NCBI RefSeq assembly: GCF_014252955.1
Contig: NZ_JACMIA010000001.1
Location: 3,928,258-3,992,257, forward strand
Reading direction: 5' to 3'
Source: Stappia sp. 28M-7
GTDB lineage: Bacteria; Pseudomonadota; Alphaproteobacteria; Rhizobiales; Stappiaceae
DNA length: 64,000 bases
Shown: one piece after another, positions 32,283-40,210 of the stretch
How the letters are laid out: each line of letters opens with the position of its first letter
How positions within the stretch are numbered: the stretch's first letter is position 1
Notes under the pieces: generated by a model
Database searches by the model: none
What the model saw: only the letters and a program-made list of their open reading frames with translations
Told to the model about the DNA's origin: nothing
Program-made: the position numbers and the translations under genes

Positions 32283-33131
32283 ATGAAGTTTCTCCGCTTT
32301 GGACCGGCAGGCGCGGAAAAGCCCGGCTGCCTCGACGCCACCGGCACGATCCGCGATCTCTCCGGCCTCATCGACGATTTCACGCCGGAAACGCTTTCCT
32401 GCAAGACGCTGGAGCGGCTCAAAGACGCCGACCTTGCCGCGCTGCCGCAAGTCCCGGCCGGCACCCGCATCGGTCCGTGCGTCGGTGCGGCGCGCAACTT
32501 CTTCGCGGTCGGGCTGAACTATGCCCGCCACGCCCGCGAGACCAACAACCCGGAACCGGCCGAGCCGGTGCTGTTTTCCAAGGCGACGTCCTGCATCTGC
32601 GGGCCGAACGACCCGATCATCCTGCCGAAGGGCTCCGTCAAGACCGACTGGGAAGTGGAGCTCGGCATCGTCATCGGCCGCGCCTGCGAGCATGTGGCGG
32701 AGGCCGATGCCCTCTCCCATGTCGCCGGCTACTGCACGATCAACGACGTCAGCGAGCGCGCCTTCCAGATCGAGCGCGGCGGCCAGTGGATCAAGGGCAA
32801 GTCCGCCCCGAATTTCGGTCCCATCGGCCCCTGGCTGGTGACGCCGGACGAGGTGGGGGATCCGCAGGACCTTGCCCTCACCCTGTCGGTCAACGGCGAG
32901 AAAATGCAGGACAGTTCGACCTCGGACATGATCTTCGGCGTTGCCACGATCATCTCCTACATGTCGCGCTTCATGCGGCTGATGCCCGGCGACATCATCG
33001 CCACCGGCACGCCGGAGGGCGTCGGCCTCGGCTTTACCCCGCCGCGCTTCCTGCGCGAGGGCGATGTGGTGGAGCTGTCGGTGGAAAAGCTCGGTGCCCA
33101 GCGCCAGACCGTCATCGCCAGCGGCAGCTGA
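32283..33131 (+). CDS. Fumarylacetoacetate hydrolase (FAH) family protein
   Basis: 282 residues. The C-terminal FAH domain shows VGLNYARHARETN, the metal-binding DWEVELGIVIGR (Glu/Asp ligands), GYCTINDVSER, and GKSAPNFGPIGPWL, and closes with IATGTPEGVG. Members cleave or hydrate beta-diketo acids, decarboxylate or act on acylpyruvates, so the reaction is not fixed by sequence. AAAGGA precedes the ATG. It is last in the GntR-controlled operon; a strong bidirectional terminator follows. Confidence 0.88.
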   Translation: MKFLRFGPAGAEKPGCLDATGTIRDLSGLIDDFTPETLSCKTLERLKDADLAALPQVPAGTRIGPCVGAARNFFAVGLNYARHARETNNPEPAEPVLFSKATSCICGPNDPIILPKGSVKTDWEVELGIVIGRACEHVAEADALSHVAGYCTINDVSERAFQIERGGQWIKGKSAPNFGPIGPWLVTPDEVGDPQDLALTLSVNGEKMQDSSTSDMIFGVATIISYMSRFMRLMPGDIIATGTPEGVGLGFTPPRFLREGDVVELSVEKLGAQRQTVIASGS

Positions 33132-33144
33132 GAAGCAAGGACAG

Positions 33145-33176
33145 GCGGCGCGGCGGTGCCAGAACCGCCGCGCCGC
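33145..33176. terminator. Strong hairpin between convergent operons
   Basis: Perfect 13-bp stem GCGGCGCGGCGGT / ACCGCCGCGCCGC with a 6-base loop, 13 bp after the FAH-family stop and 4 bp from the end of the convergent dctM gene. It probably serves both directions. Confidence 0.6.
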
Positions 33177-33180
33177 AACC

Positions 33181-34485
33181 TCAAAGCAGCGATGGCACCA
33201 GCGTCGCCAGCGGCGGGAACACATAGACCGCGACGGCAATGCCGAGGATCATGATCCAGTAGGGCGCAAGGCCGCGGAACACCTCGGACAGTCGCAGCTC
33301 CTTGTCCGGGATCGCCGCCAGCACCACGAAGGCGCCGATGCCGAAGGGCGGCGTCAGCACGCCGGCCTCGATCACCAGGATGCCGACGATGGCGAAGACC
33401 ACCGCGTCGATGCCCATCGCCTGCGCGATCGGCCAGAACAGCGGCACGGTCAGCAGCATGATCGAGATGCTGTCGACGAAGCAGCCGAGCACCAGCCAGA
33501 TCGCCGCCATCACCAGCACCGTGCCGGTCGGGCCGAGCTCCATCGTCTCGAACAGCATACCCACCACCTGCGGGATGCCGGCGAGCGCCAGCAGCTTGGA
33601 ATACATCGCCGCGCCCAGCAAAAGCAGCATGATCGGCGTGACCACCATGCCCGCCTCGCGGGTCGCCTCGACGATGGCACTCCGGCTCATGCCCTTGGCG
33701 AGAGACAGCAAAAGCGCACCGGCAAGGCCGACGGCGCTTCCCTCCGTCGGGGTGAAGAAGCCGCCCCAGATGCCGCCGAGCGTGACGACGATGATTGCCA
33801 GGATGCCGAAGATTCCGACCGGATCGGGACGCGGTGCGCTTTCCGGCGCAACGGCGGTCTCGGCTTGCACGATCTGCGGATTGCGGATCGCCCGCACCAC
33901 GCAATAGAGCGCGAAGAGCACGGCCAGCGCGATACCCGGCAGGACGCCGGCCGCGAACAGCCGGCCGATGGACTGCTCCGTCAGGATCGCCCAGACGATC
34001 ATGAAGACCGACGGCGGGATCAGGAGGCCCAGCACCGACGACCCGGCGATGCAGCCGGCGGCGAAGCTGCGGCGATAGCCGGCTGCCTGCATCGAGGGAT
34101 AGGCGATGTGGCTGAAGGTGGCGGCCGCCGCGACACCGACGCCGGTCACCGCCGCGAAGAAGGCGTTGCCCGCGACCGTTGCCACCGCAAGGCGCGCCGG
34201 CACGCGGGAGAAGGTGCGGTTGGCGGCGGAAAAGAGGTCTGTCGCAGCGCCCGAGCGGGCGATCAGCAGGCCCATCACCGCAAACAGCGGGATCACCATC
34301 AGATTGTAGTCGCGAATGCCGTCGAAGGCCGTCTGCTGCAACAGGCCCAGCGTCATCCACCAGTCCTGGAACAGCAGGTAGAGCCCGACGGTCGAGCCGA
34401 TGAGGAAAGCCAGTGCGATATGCACGCCGGCCAGCGCCAGCACGAAGATGAGGCCAAGGGCGATGACCGCGGTCTGTTCGATCAT
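33181..34485 (-). CDS. dctM: TRAP transporter large permease (DctM family)
   Basis: 434 residues, about 12 helices. It shows LMVIPLFAVMGLLIARSG, GSSVLGLLIPPSVFMIVWA and AGVLTPPFGIGAFVV in the expected order. ATG at 34485 overlaps the dctQ stop by four bases. It is the last gene of the LysR-divergent cupin-hydrolase-TRAP operon. Confidence 0.92.
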   Translation of the reverse strand: MIEQTAVIALGLIFVLALAGVHIALAFLIGSTVGLYLLFQDWWMTLGLLQQTAFDGIRDYNLMVIPLFAVMGLLIARSGAATDLFSAANRTFSRVPARLAVATVAGNAFFAAVTGVGVAAAATFSHIAYPSMQAAGYRRSFAAGCIAGSSVLGLLIPPSVFMIVWAILTEQSIGRLFAAGVLPGIALAVLFALYCVVRAIRNPQIVQAETAVAPESAPRPDPVGIFGILAIIVVTLGGIWGGFFTPTEGSAVGLAGALLLSLAKGMSRSAIVEATREAGMVVTPIMLLLLGAAMYSKLLALAGIPQVVGMLFETMELGPTGTVLVMAAIWLVLGCFVDSISIMLLTVPLFWPIAQAMGIDAVVFAIVGILVIEAGVLTPPFGIGAFVVLAAIPDKELRLSEVFRGLAPYWIMILGIAVAVYVFPPLATLVPSLL

Positions 34486-34964
34486 CGCGCGGTCCTCCGC
34501 AGGACGGAGCGGGCCTTGCTCAGGAAGGCGACCGCCAGCATGCACCACAGCAGCGCGACCACAAGGCGCACCGGCCAGGCGGTGACGCGGAACGCATCGG
34601 TGCCGAAGAACTCGTGGGTCCGGTAGGCCTGCTCGATGGGTTCGACGGAGATCGCGGCAAGGCACAGGAACAGCGCCGCGCCGACCAGATTGGCCAGCGT
34701 CATGGCAAGCTTCAGCACCGCGCCTGGCAGCTTTTCCAAAAGCAGCGTCATCTGCAGCAGCCGATCCTGCAGCAGCGCCTTCATGGCCTGCAGGAAGGTG
34801 ACGAGAACCAGGGCGATAGCAACGAGGTCGGCCGTGCCGGCGAAGGGGCGCCCGAAGGCAAGACGGGCGCACACGTCATAGACGATGAGCCCGGCACAGA
34901 GATAGACGACGAGGCTGCCGAGATCCGCCAGCAGGCTCGACGCCCGGTTGATGAAGCGTTCCAT
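34482..34964 (-). CDS. dctQ: TRAP transporter small permease (DctQ family)
   Basis: 160 residues with four helices. YDVCARLAFGRPFAGTADLVAIALVLVTF matches the DctQ pattern, though the usual Trp before the E/D position is replaced. It has a four-base overlap with dctM. A hairpin at 35003-35027 separates it from the binding-protein gene. Confidence 0.85.
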   Translation of the reverse strand: MERFINRASSLLADLGSLVVYLCAGLIVYDVCARLAFGRPFAGTADLVAIALVLVTFLQAMKALLQDRLLQMTLLLEKLPGAVLKLAMTLANLVGAALFLCLAAISVEPIEQAYRTHEFFGTDAFRVTAWPVRLVVALLWCMLAVAFLSKARSVLRRTAR

Positions 34965-35002
34965 GTCTTTCCACCTGTTGGACGGACGGCACCGGACGGC
35001 AG

Positions 35003-35027
35003 CCGGCCGGACTGAAAGCCCGGCCGG
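35003..35027. promoter_or_regulatory. GC-rich hairpin in the dctP-dctQ gap
   Basis: Arms CCGGCCGG (35003-35010 and 35020-35027) with a 9-base loop, 10 bp after the binding-protein stop. This is the third example of the same arrangement in the window. Confidence 0.55.
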
Positions 35028-35037
35028 TAACCGCCAC

Positions 35038-36114
35038 TCAGAACTGGTAGTCCGTCGGGAAGGTGTAGCCTTCCTCGCCGAGGATCCGGATGTAGGTCCT
35101 CAGCACCTCCGCGGTGGGATAGCCGCGATCTTCCAGGCCGGCAATCGAGGTCACCGGAATGTCGGCCACCGCCCTCGCCCAGCGCGCGCGCTGCTCGTCG
35201 GAGAGATCGCGCACGGTGATGCCCTCGGCCGCGAGCTTCTCGGCGAGCTGGCGGTCGCGCTCGGCGCTCCGCTCGGCAACGATCACCGCCGCCTCGGCGG
35301 CCACCTCGTCGATGATCGCCACCACGTCCTCGGGCAACCGCTCGCGGGTGTCCTTGTTCATGAAGGAGACGAAGGTCGCCAGCGAGCCGAAGCCGGTCCG
35401 GGTGAAGGTCGAGGAGACTTCCTTCAGCTGGAAGGCCTCCATGCCGGAGATGAAGAACAGGCTGCCCTCGGCAAGGCCGGTCTGCATCGCCTGGTAGTGT
35501 TCGCCGATGCCGAGATTGACCGGGACGGCGCCGATGGGCACGAAGAGCGGCGCGTTGGTGCCGGCCATGGCGATGCGCCGGCCCTTGAGCTCGTCGATCG
35601 CCGTCCAGTCGAAGCTGGTGGCAAGGCCGTAGGCCTCGGTGACCATCATCGACAGGATATGGGCGTTGTAGGGCTCCATGCTCTCCTGCAGGCTCGGCAC
35701 CTCGGCCAGCATGCGCGAGGCGACGCGCCCCTGCAGCACCGGGTCGGACGTGGTGAAAGGCACCATGGCGCTGTAGTTCAGCAGGGCAGCGCGCGACTGC
35801 TCGAAGCCGATGGGCGACAGGCCGATGTCGAGCGTGCCGCGCTGCACCGCCTCGACGGCGCCGTCGACCTTGGCGACGCTGCCGCCCCAGGCCTTGATGA
35901 AGCGGATGTCGTGACCCGTGCGCTCCTTGACCCGCTTCTGCACCTCCTCGGCGAAGAACGTGTCATAGGTGGCGATATAGGTCAGGCCGGTGGTGTGCCC
36001 GCCGCCCATGCGCAGCAGGAAGCTGTCCGCCTGCGCCCCGATGGTGCCGCAAAGCAGCAGGGCCGCCCCGCAGACGCTGCCGCTAAAACCCTTGATCCAC
36101 GTGCCCAGTTTCAT
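35038..36114 (-). CDS. dctP: TRAP transporter substrate-binding protein (DctP family)
   Basis: 358 residues, with a signal peptide of about 29 residues ending AQA. It shows DELKGRRIAMAGTNAPLFVPIGAVPV and HYQAMQTGLAEGSLFFISGMEAF, in the places where DctP proteins have the binding Arg and the hinge. The region is more divergent than in the other two DctP proteins of the window, so the ligand is probably of another class. GGGAGGG precedes the ATG. It follows the alpha/beta hydrolase gene by 25 bp. Confidence 0.85.
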   Translation of the reverse strand: MKLGTWIKGFSGSVCGAALLLCGTIGAQADSFLLRMGGGHTTGLTYIATYDTFFAEEVQKRVKERTGHDIRFIKAWGGSVAKVDGAVEAVQRGTLDIGLSPIGFEQSRAALLNYSAMVPFTTSDPVLQGRVASRMLAEVPSLQESMEPYNAHILSMMVTEAYGLATSFDWTAIDELKGRRIAMAGTNAPLFVPIGAVPVNLGIGEHYQAMQTGLAEGSLFFISGMEAFQLKEVSSTFTRTGFGSLATFVSFMNKDTRERLPEDVVAIIDEVAAEAAVIVAERSAERDRQLAEKLAAEGITVRDLSDEQRARWARAVADIPVTSIAGLEDRGYPTAEVLRTYIRILGEEGYTFPTDYQF

Positions 36115-36139
36115 TTTTTCCCTCCCAGGTATTCCTGCC

Positions 36140-36934
36140 TCAGATGGCTGCAAGCACTGTGCGTGCAAACTCCTCCGGGGCGTTGACATAAGGATAGTGT
36201 CCACCGGAAATTTCCCGGTGGCCCGCCTCCGGCCAGCTGTCGCGGAACAGGGCCCTCGCCCGCTCGCCGACAATCGGATCGTCATGGCAGTCGACCACCG
36301 TCACCGGACCGGCGAAGCGCTCGCCCGGCGGTACCGGCAGCGACGAGGTCACTTCCAGCAGGCGGCCTTTCAGGTCTTCCGCCGCCAGCCATCCGCTCAT
36401 GGCCTGCAGCAACAGCTCCGACAGCATCGCGGGCGGGGCCGAGGCCGCGCGCTCGCGCCATTCCTCGCGCAAGCTCGCCGTCGGCGTTGCCGCGATCGCG
36501 GCATGGTCGAACAGCGGATGCGGTTTGAGGTCCTCCGCCTCGACGAAGCCGTTGCACAGGATCAAGGCGCGGAACGGCCCGTCCGTGGCGGCGTGCTGCA
36601 GCCACCAGGCGCTGTAGGAGCAGCCAAGGGCAACAGGCGCCGCGAGCCCGAGCTCCAGTGCCAGGCGCTCGGTGCGCCGGGCAAGCTCGCTCGGGGCGAG
36701 CGTGCCAGGATAGTCGACCAGCACCGGATCCACGCCACCGGCCGCCAGCAGCGGCGCGGCAAGGCAGAAAAACTCCGAAGTGCCGCTCGCCCCCGGCAGC
36801 AGCAGCACGGGCCGCCCCGACGGGGAGGCGGACCGACGAAACGACAGGGCGCCGTCCGCGCCCTGCGTCTTGGGGAAAGCCGCATCCAGGGCGGCAAGCG
36901 GCTCTCCCGTCAGATGTGCGCCAGTGGCCGCCAT
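36140..36934 (-). CDS. Alpha/beta hydrolase with atypical nucleophile elbow
   Basis: 264 residues. VLLLPGASGTSEFF is the oxyanion region; the nucleophile elbow reads GCSYS instead of G-x-S-x-G; VVDCHDDPIVGE supplies the Asp, and ISGGHYPYVNAPEEFA the catalytic His. All three residues of a triad are therefore present. The ATG shares one base with the cupin stop (TGATG). The natural substrate is unknown; it sits between a cupin protein and a TRAP transporter, so it probably cleaves an imported ester, lactone or C-C bond. Confidence 0.8.
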   Translation of the reverse strand: MAATGAHLTGEPLAALDAAFPKTQGADGALSFRRSASPSGRPVLLLPGASGTSEFFCLAAPLLAAGGVDPVLVDYPGTLAPSELARRTERLALELGLAAPVALGCSYSAWWLQHAATDGPFRALILCNGFVEAEDLKPHPLFDHAAIAATPTASLREEWRERAASAPPAMLSELLLQAMSGWLAAEDLKGRLLEVTSSLPVPPGERFAGPVTVVDCHDDPIVGERARALFRDSWPEAGHREISGGHYPYVNAPEEFARTVLAAI

Positions 36935-37485
36935 CAGTTTTCCAGCAGGCCCCGCTCGCGCAGCTCGTCCATCGAGCCCGGCGAGAACTCGGCCTTCGGC
37001 TGGTTGCCGCCGATCACGAACATCAGCAGATGCTCCTTGTCCGGCTCGTCGAAGGTGATGTTCTCGAAGCGGCGCTGCACGCCCGGGGGGAACGAGATGA
37101 CGTCGTGCGGGCCGAGCTCGAAGGCCTCGACCTGGCCGTCGACTTCCCACGAACAGCGCCAGCGGCCGGTCATCGGAATGAAGGTCTCGTTGGTGTCGTG
37201 GTTGTGCATCATCGGCCCCTTGCCGGGCTTGGCATGGCAATAGCCGAGATTGAAGCCCTCAGAGATCTTGATCGACGCGTTTTCCGCAGCCTGTGCGCCC
37301 ACCGGCGAGGTGGTGGCGACATCCTCACCCTCCGGCGGCTGGAAGCCGACCACGTTGTACAGCGTGCGCTTGCACTCCGGATGATTGCTGTCCGGCAGTC
37401 CGCCGTCGAACCCCTTGAGTTCGGAGAAAAGGGCAACGCGCTTGCGCATCTCCTCACGGGTGACGCGGATCGTCTTCAAAGCCAT
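36934..37485 (-). CDS. Cupin-domain protein
   Basis: 183 residues. The cupin metal site is in PMMHNHDTNETFIPMTGRW (His-x-His-x4-Glu), with the second motif around FELGPHDVISFPPGVQRRFEN. ATG at 37485 has GGGAGG five bases upstream. It is first in the operon with the hydrolase and dctPQM, under a divergent LysR. Cupins include dioxygenases, isomerases and sugar-binding proteins; the reaction here is unknown. Confidence 0.82.
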   Translation of the reverse strand: MALKTIRVTREEMRKRVALFSELKGFDGGLPDSNHPECKRTLYNVVGFQPPEGEDVATTSPVGAQAAENASIKISEGFNLGYCHAKPGKGPMMHNHDTNETFIPMTGRWRCSWEVDGQVEAFELGPHDVISFPPGVQRRFENITFDEPDKEHLLMFVIGGNQPKAEFSPGSMDELRERGLLEN

Positions 37486-37513
37486 TACGACCTCCCTGGC
37501 CTGGTTGCGTGAT

Positions 37514-37635
37514 AACCGGCATTGCCGGTTTTGCCCTCCGTGCAACTACGGAGAACTATCACGATGGAGAATGGCGCGAGCAGATCGATTGCAGCAATCG
37601 GCTGACCTTGATATGCCTTATTCGATATCCGAATA
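37514..37635. promoter_or_regulatory. Three inverted repeats between the cupin operon and its LysR gene
   Basis: AACCGGC-ATT-GCCGGTT (37514-37530), CGATTG-CAG-CAATCG (37586-37600) and TATTCG-N5-CGAATA (37619-37635) lie in the 165-bp divergent gap. LysR proteins bind such repeats as tetramers, and the last one resembles a T-N11-A box. Confidence 0.55.
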
Positions 37636-37650
37636 GCTGAAGAGTAAGAG

Positions 37651-38583
37651 ATGGCTGGCCCCGACTACAGCCTGAAGGACCTGCGGGCGCTGGACGCCCT
37701 GTTGCGCGACCGGCATGTCAGCCAGGCGGCGAACCGGCTCGGCATGAGCCAGCCGGCGATGAGCATGACGTTGAAGCGCCTGCGCACGGTTTTCGACGAT
37801 CCGCTGCTGATCCGGCAGGGAAACAAGCACGTCCTGACCGACGTGGCGCGCGGCCTGCACGAACGGGTGCAGATCCTGATCCGCGAGATGGAAGGGCTGG
37901 TCGACGACAGCGGCGGCTTCGATCCGCTGCGCTCGCGCCGCACCTTCACGCTGATCCTGACCGACTATATCGACGCGATCCTGATCCCCTCGCTGCAGCA
38001 GCGGTTCAGGGACCTCGCACCGGAGGTGCGGCTGCGCATCGTCGGGCCGGACCCGTTCCGCCTCGCGCGTGTCTTCGGCGAGGGCAGCGTCGACCTGACG
38101 GTGTCTTATTTTCCCGATGCGCCGGGCGACCTGATCTCCCGCCGGATGTTTTCCGACAGGATGGTGTGCCTTGCCAGGCGCGGCAATCCGGCCCTGTCCG
38201 GCGACCTGACACTGGCCGGGTTCTGCAATCTCGATCATGTCGCCATCGAGCCGGCCGAGGCGACCATGTACCGCGCGGTGCTGGACGAATCGCTGGCCAA
38301 GCTGAACCTGGTGCGCCGGGTGGCCATCTCCAAGCCGGACTTCGTCGGCGTGCCGTTCCTGCTCGAGCGCTCGGATCTCGTGGCGACCATGCCCGAGCGC
38401 CTTGCCCGGCTGTTCACCGCGAAATTCGACCTCGTCACCTTCTCGCCGCCGATGGACCTGCCGCCGCTCGACATCCAGATGATGTGGCACAAGAGCACCC
38501 ACCTGTCGCCGGCCCATGTCTGGCTGCGCGACCAGGTGATTCAGGTCTGCCGGCAGCAGTCCCCGGGAACCGAGGCGGACTGA
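37651..38583 (+). CDS. LysR-family transcriptional regulator
   Basis: 310 residues. The N-terminal winged HTH reads LKDLRALDALLRDRHVSQAA, then LGMSQPAMSMTLKRLR and DDPLLIRQG, as in the NodD/LinR-like branch. The C-terminal ~220 residues form the two-lobed effector domain. Divergent from the cupin-hydrolase-TRAP operon, it is its likely activator. Its stop lies seven bases from the end of the convergent DUF188 gene. Confidence 0.9.
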   Translation: MAGPDYSLKDLRALDALLRDRHVSQAANRLGMSQPAMSMTLKRLRTVFDDPLLIRQGNKHVLTDVARGLHERVQILIREMEGLVDDSGGFDPLRSRRTFTLILTDYIDAILIPSLQQRFRDLAPEVRLRIVGPDPFRLARVFGEGSVDLTVSYFPDAPGDLISRRMFSDRMVCLARRGNPALSGDLTLAGFCNLDHVAIEPAEATMYRAVLDESLAKLNLVRRVAISKPDFVGVPFLLERSDLVATMPERLARLFTAKFDLVTFSPPMDLPPLDIQMMWHKSTHLSPAHVWLRDQVIQVCRQQSPGTEAD

Positions 38584-38590
38584 GGCTCCT

Positions 38591-39046
38591 TCAAGCCCCC
38601 TTGAGCGCGCGCCGTGCCAGCCGGTCGAGAGACTGCAGGAAGCGGGACCGGTCGCCCTTGGAGAAGGAGCGCCCGCCGCCCTGGTGGAAGGGATCGGCGG
38701 CGCGGATGTCCTGCATCAGGTCGCGTGTCGCCAGCCGTCCGCCGATATTGGCGGCATCGAGAACCTGTCCGTCGTGCTGCACCACATGCGCCCCCGCCTT
38801 CACGCAGCGGTCAGCAAGCGGCAGGTCGGCGGTGACGACCACGTCGCCGGGACCGCAGTGCTCGGCGATCCACTTGTCGGCCTCGTCCGGACCTTCCGCG
38901 ACGACCTTCAGGGAGATCAGGCGGTTGGAGGACGGGCGCAAACCGCCGTTGCATACGAGCACGACCGGCACATCGAGCCGGCTCGCGACGCGCTCCACCT
39001 CGTCCTTCACCGGACAGGCATCGGCATCGACATAGATCGTGGTCAC
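38591..39046 (-). CDS. YaiI/YqxD (DUF188) family protein
   Basis: 151 residues starting with GTG (GGGGAG upstream). [18 protein letters not shown] at the start, [13 protein letters not shown] and GAHVVQHDG in the middle and the long C-terminal helix match the DUF188 family. The fold is related to PIN-like nucleases with conserved Asp residues, but the function is not established. It has no clear link to the neighbours. Confidence 0.88.
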   Translation of the reverse strand: MTTIYVDADACPVKDEVERVASRLDVPVVLVCNGGLRPSSNRLISLKVVAEGPDEADKWIAEHCGPGDVVVTADLPLADRCVKAGAHVVQHDGQVLDAANIGGRLATRDLMQDIRAADPFHQGGGRSFSKGDRSRFLQSLDRLARRALKGA

Positions 39047-39176
39047 GCCCCTACTCCCCTTGCCGCCAAAGCGTTGCGGACGCAGCGTGCCGCGCCGCCC
39101 CGGTGCCGGCCCTTATAGGGGGTCTTTCGAGAGAGCGAAATCCGGAGGGCGGAAATCGATGCGACCGGGGCGCCGC

Positions 39177-39401
39177 TCAGGCGGCCTGCTTCGGCTTGCG
39201 GATGGCAGGCGCGGCCTCGACCACCAGCGGATCGAAGCCGGACCCGTTCTCCGCCAGCATGGCGAAGAGCTGGTTGCGCATGCGCGGCTCCCAGAACTTG
39301 CTGATGTGATCGGCGATCCCGGCCACGGCCTCGTCATGCGGACGGGTCCGGAAAAAGCCGGCGATCTGGTTGGCCATGTAGGTCAGTTTGTCAGGCGACA
39401 T
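39177..39401 (-). CDS. fdsD: NAD-dependent formate dehydrogenase, delta subunit
   Basis: 74 residues. It shows the FdsD pattern: LTYMANQIAGFFRTRP, then AVAGIADHISKFWEPRMRNQL. The small subunit is needed for assembly of the molybdenum formate dehydrogenase complex. The start overlaps the fdhD stop by 11 bases. It is the last gene of fdsGBACD. Confidence 0.9.
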   Translation of the reverse strand: MSPDKLTYMANQIAGFFRTRPHDEAVAGIADHISKFWEPRMRNQLFAMLAENGSGFDPLVVEAAPAIRKPKQAA

Positions 39402-40206
39402 CTTGCAGGCTTCCCCCGATGATCCTCTGCGGATGCGTGAAGAGTTCGAATTCGTCGCCGCGCGCGACGGCCGCGAGCGTGATGCCGGCGGCCTCGGCCT
39501 CGTCGACGGAAAGGGCGGTGGGCGCGGAGACCGCGACCAGCAGGCCGCAGCCGGCAACCGCCGTCTTCTGGACCAGCTCGATGGACAGCCGGCTGGTGAG
39601 AACGACGGCGCCCGTGGCCATGTCGATCCCGGCGCGCGCCGCCGCACCGATCAGCTTGTCGAGCGCGTTGTGCCGGCCGACATCCTCGCGCACCAGCACC
39701 AGCCCGCGCTCGCTCTGGTAAAAGCCGGCGGCGTGGACCGCACGCGTGCGCAGGTTCAGCGCCTGCATCTTGGCCATCGCGGCAACGGCCCGCGACACCT
39801 CGGCCGGCGCAAGACGCAAGTCGGCGGCGACGGGCGCGGTCTCGCGCATCGCCGCCTCCAGGCTCTCGATCCCGCACAGTCCGCAGCCGACCGGCCCGGC
39901 CATCGACCGGCGCCGCTCGGCAAGCCGCTGGCCCGCATCGCCGGCAAGGCTGACCTGCAGGTCGAGGCCGCGGCCGCAATCGACCGTGGCGACCTCCTCG
40001 ATCTCCGCCACCGAGGCGACAAGCCCCTCGGTCAGCGAGAAGCCGTAGGCCAGATCCTCCAGATCGGCGGGCGTTGCCATCAGCACGGCATGGGACGTGC
40101 CGTTGTAGCTGATCGCAACCGCCGCCTCCTCCGCCAGTTCCCGGGTGGAAGCGGCGAAGCGACCATTGCGATAGGCGGTGCCGGAGGCAGGGCGATGCGT
40201 GACCAT
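39391..40206 (-). CDS. fdhD: Formate dehydrogenase accessory sulfurtransferase
   Basis: 271 residues; also called fdsC in fdsGBACD clusters. It passes sulfur from a cysteine desulfurase to the molybdenum cofactor of formate dehydrogenase. The reactive motif is CGLC (Cys108, Cys111), followed by REDVGRHNALDKLIGAA and VLTSRLSIELVQKTA. It starts four bases after the fdsA stop. Without it the FdsA catalytic subunit would lack its terminal Mo-sulfido ligand. Confidence 0.93.
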   Translation of the reverse strand: MVTHRPASGTAYRNGRFAASTRELAEEAAVAISYNGTSHAVLMATPADLEDLAYGFSLTEGLVASVAEIEEVATVDCGRGLDLQVSLAGDAGQRLAERRRSMAGPVGCGLCGIESLEAAMRETAPVAADLRLAPAEVSRAVAAMAKMQALNLRTRAVHAAGFYQSERGLVLVREDVGRHNALDKLIGAAARAGIDMATGAVVLTSRLSIELVQKTAVAGCGLLVAVSAPTALSVDEAEAAGITLAAVARGDEFELFTHPQRIIGGSLQDVA

Positions 40207-40210
40207 GCGG

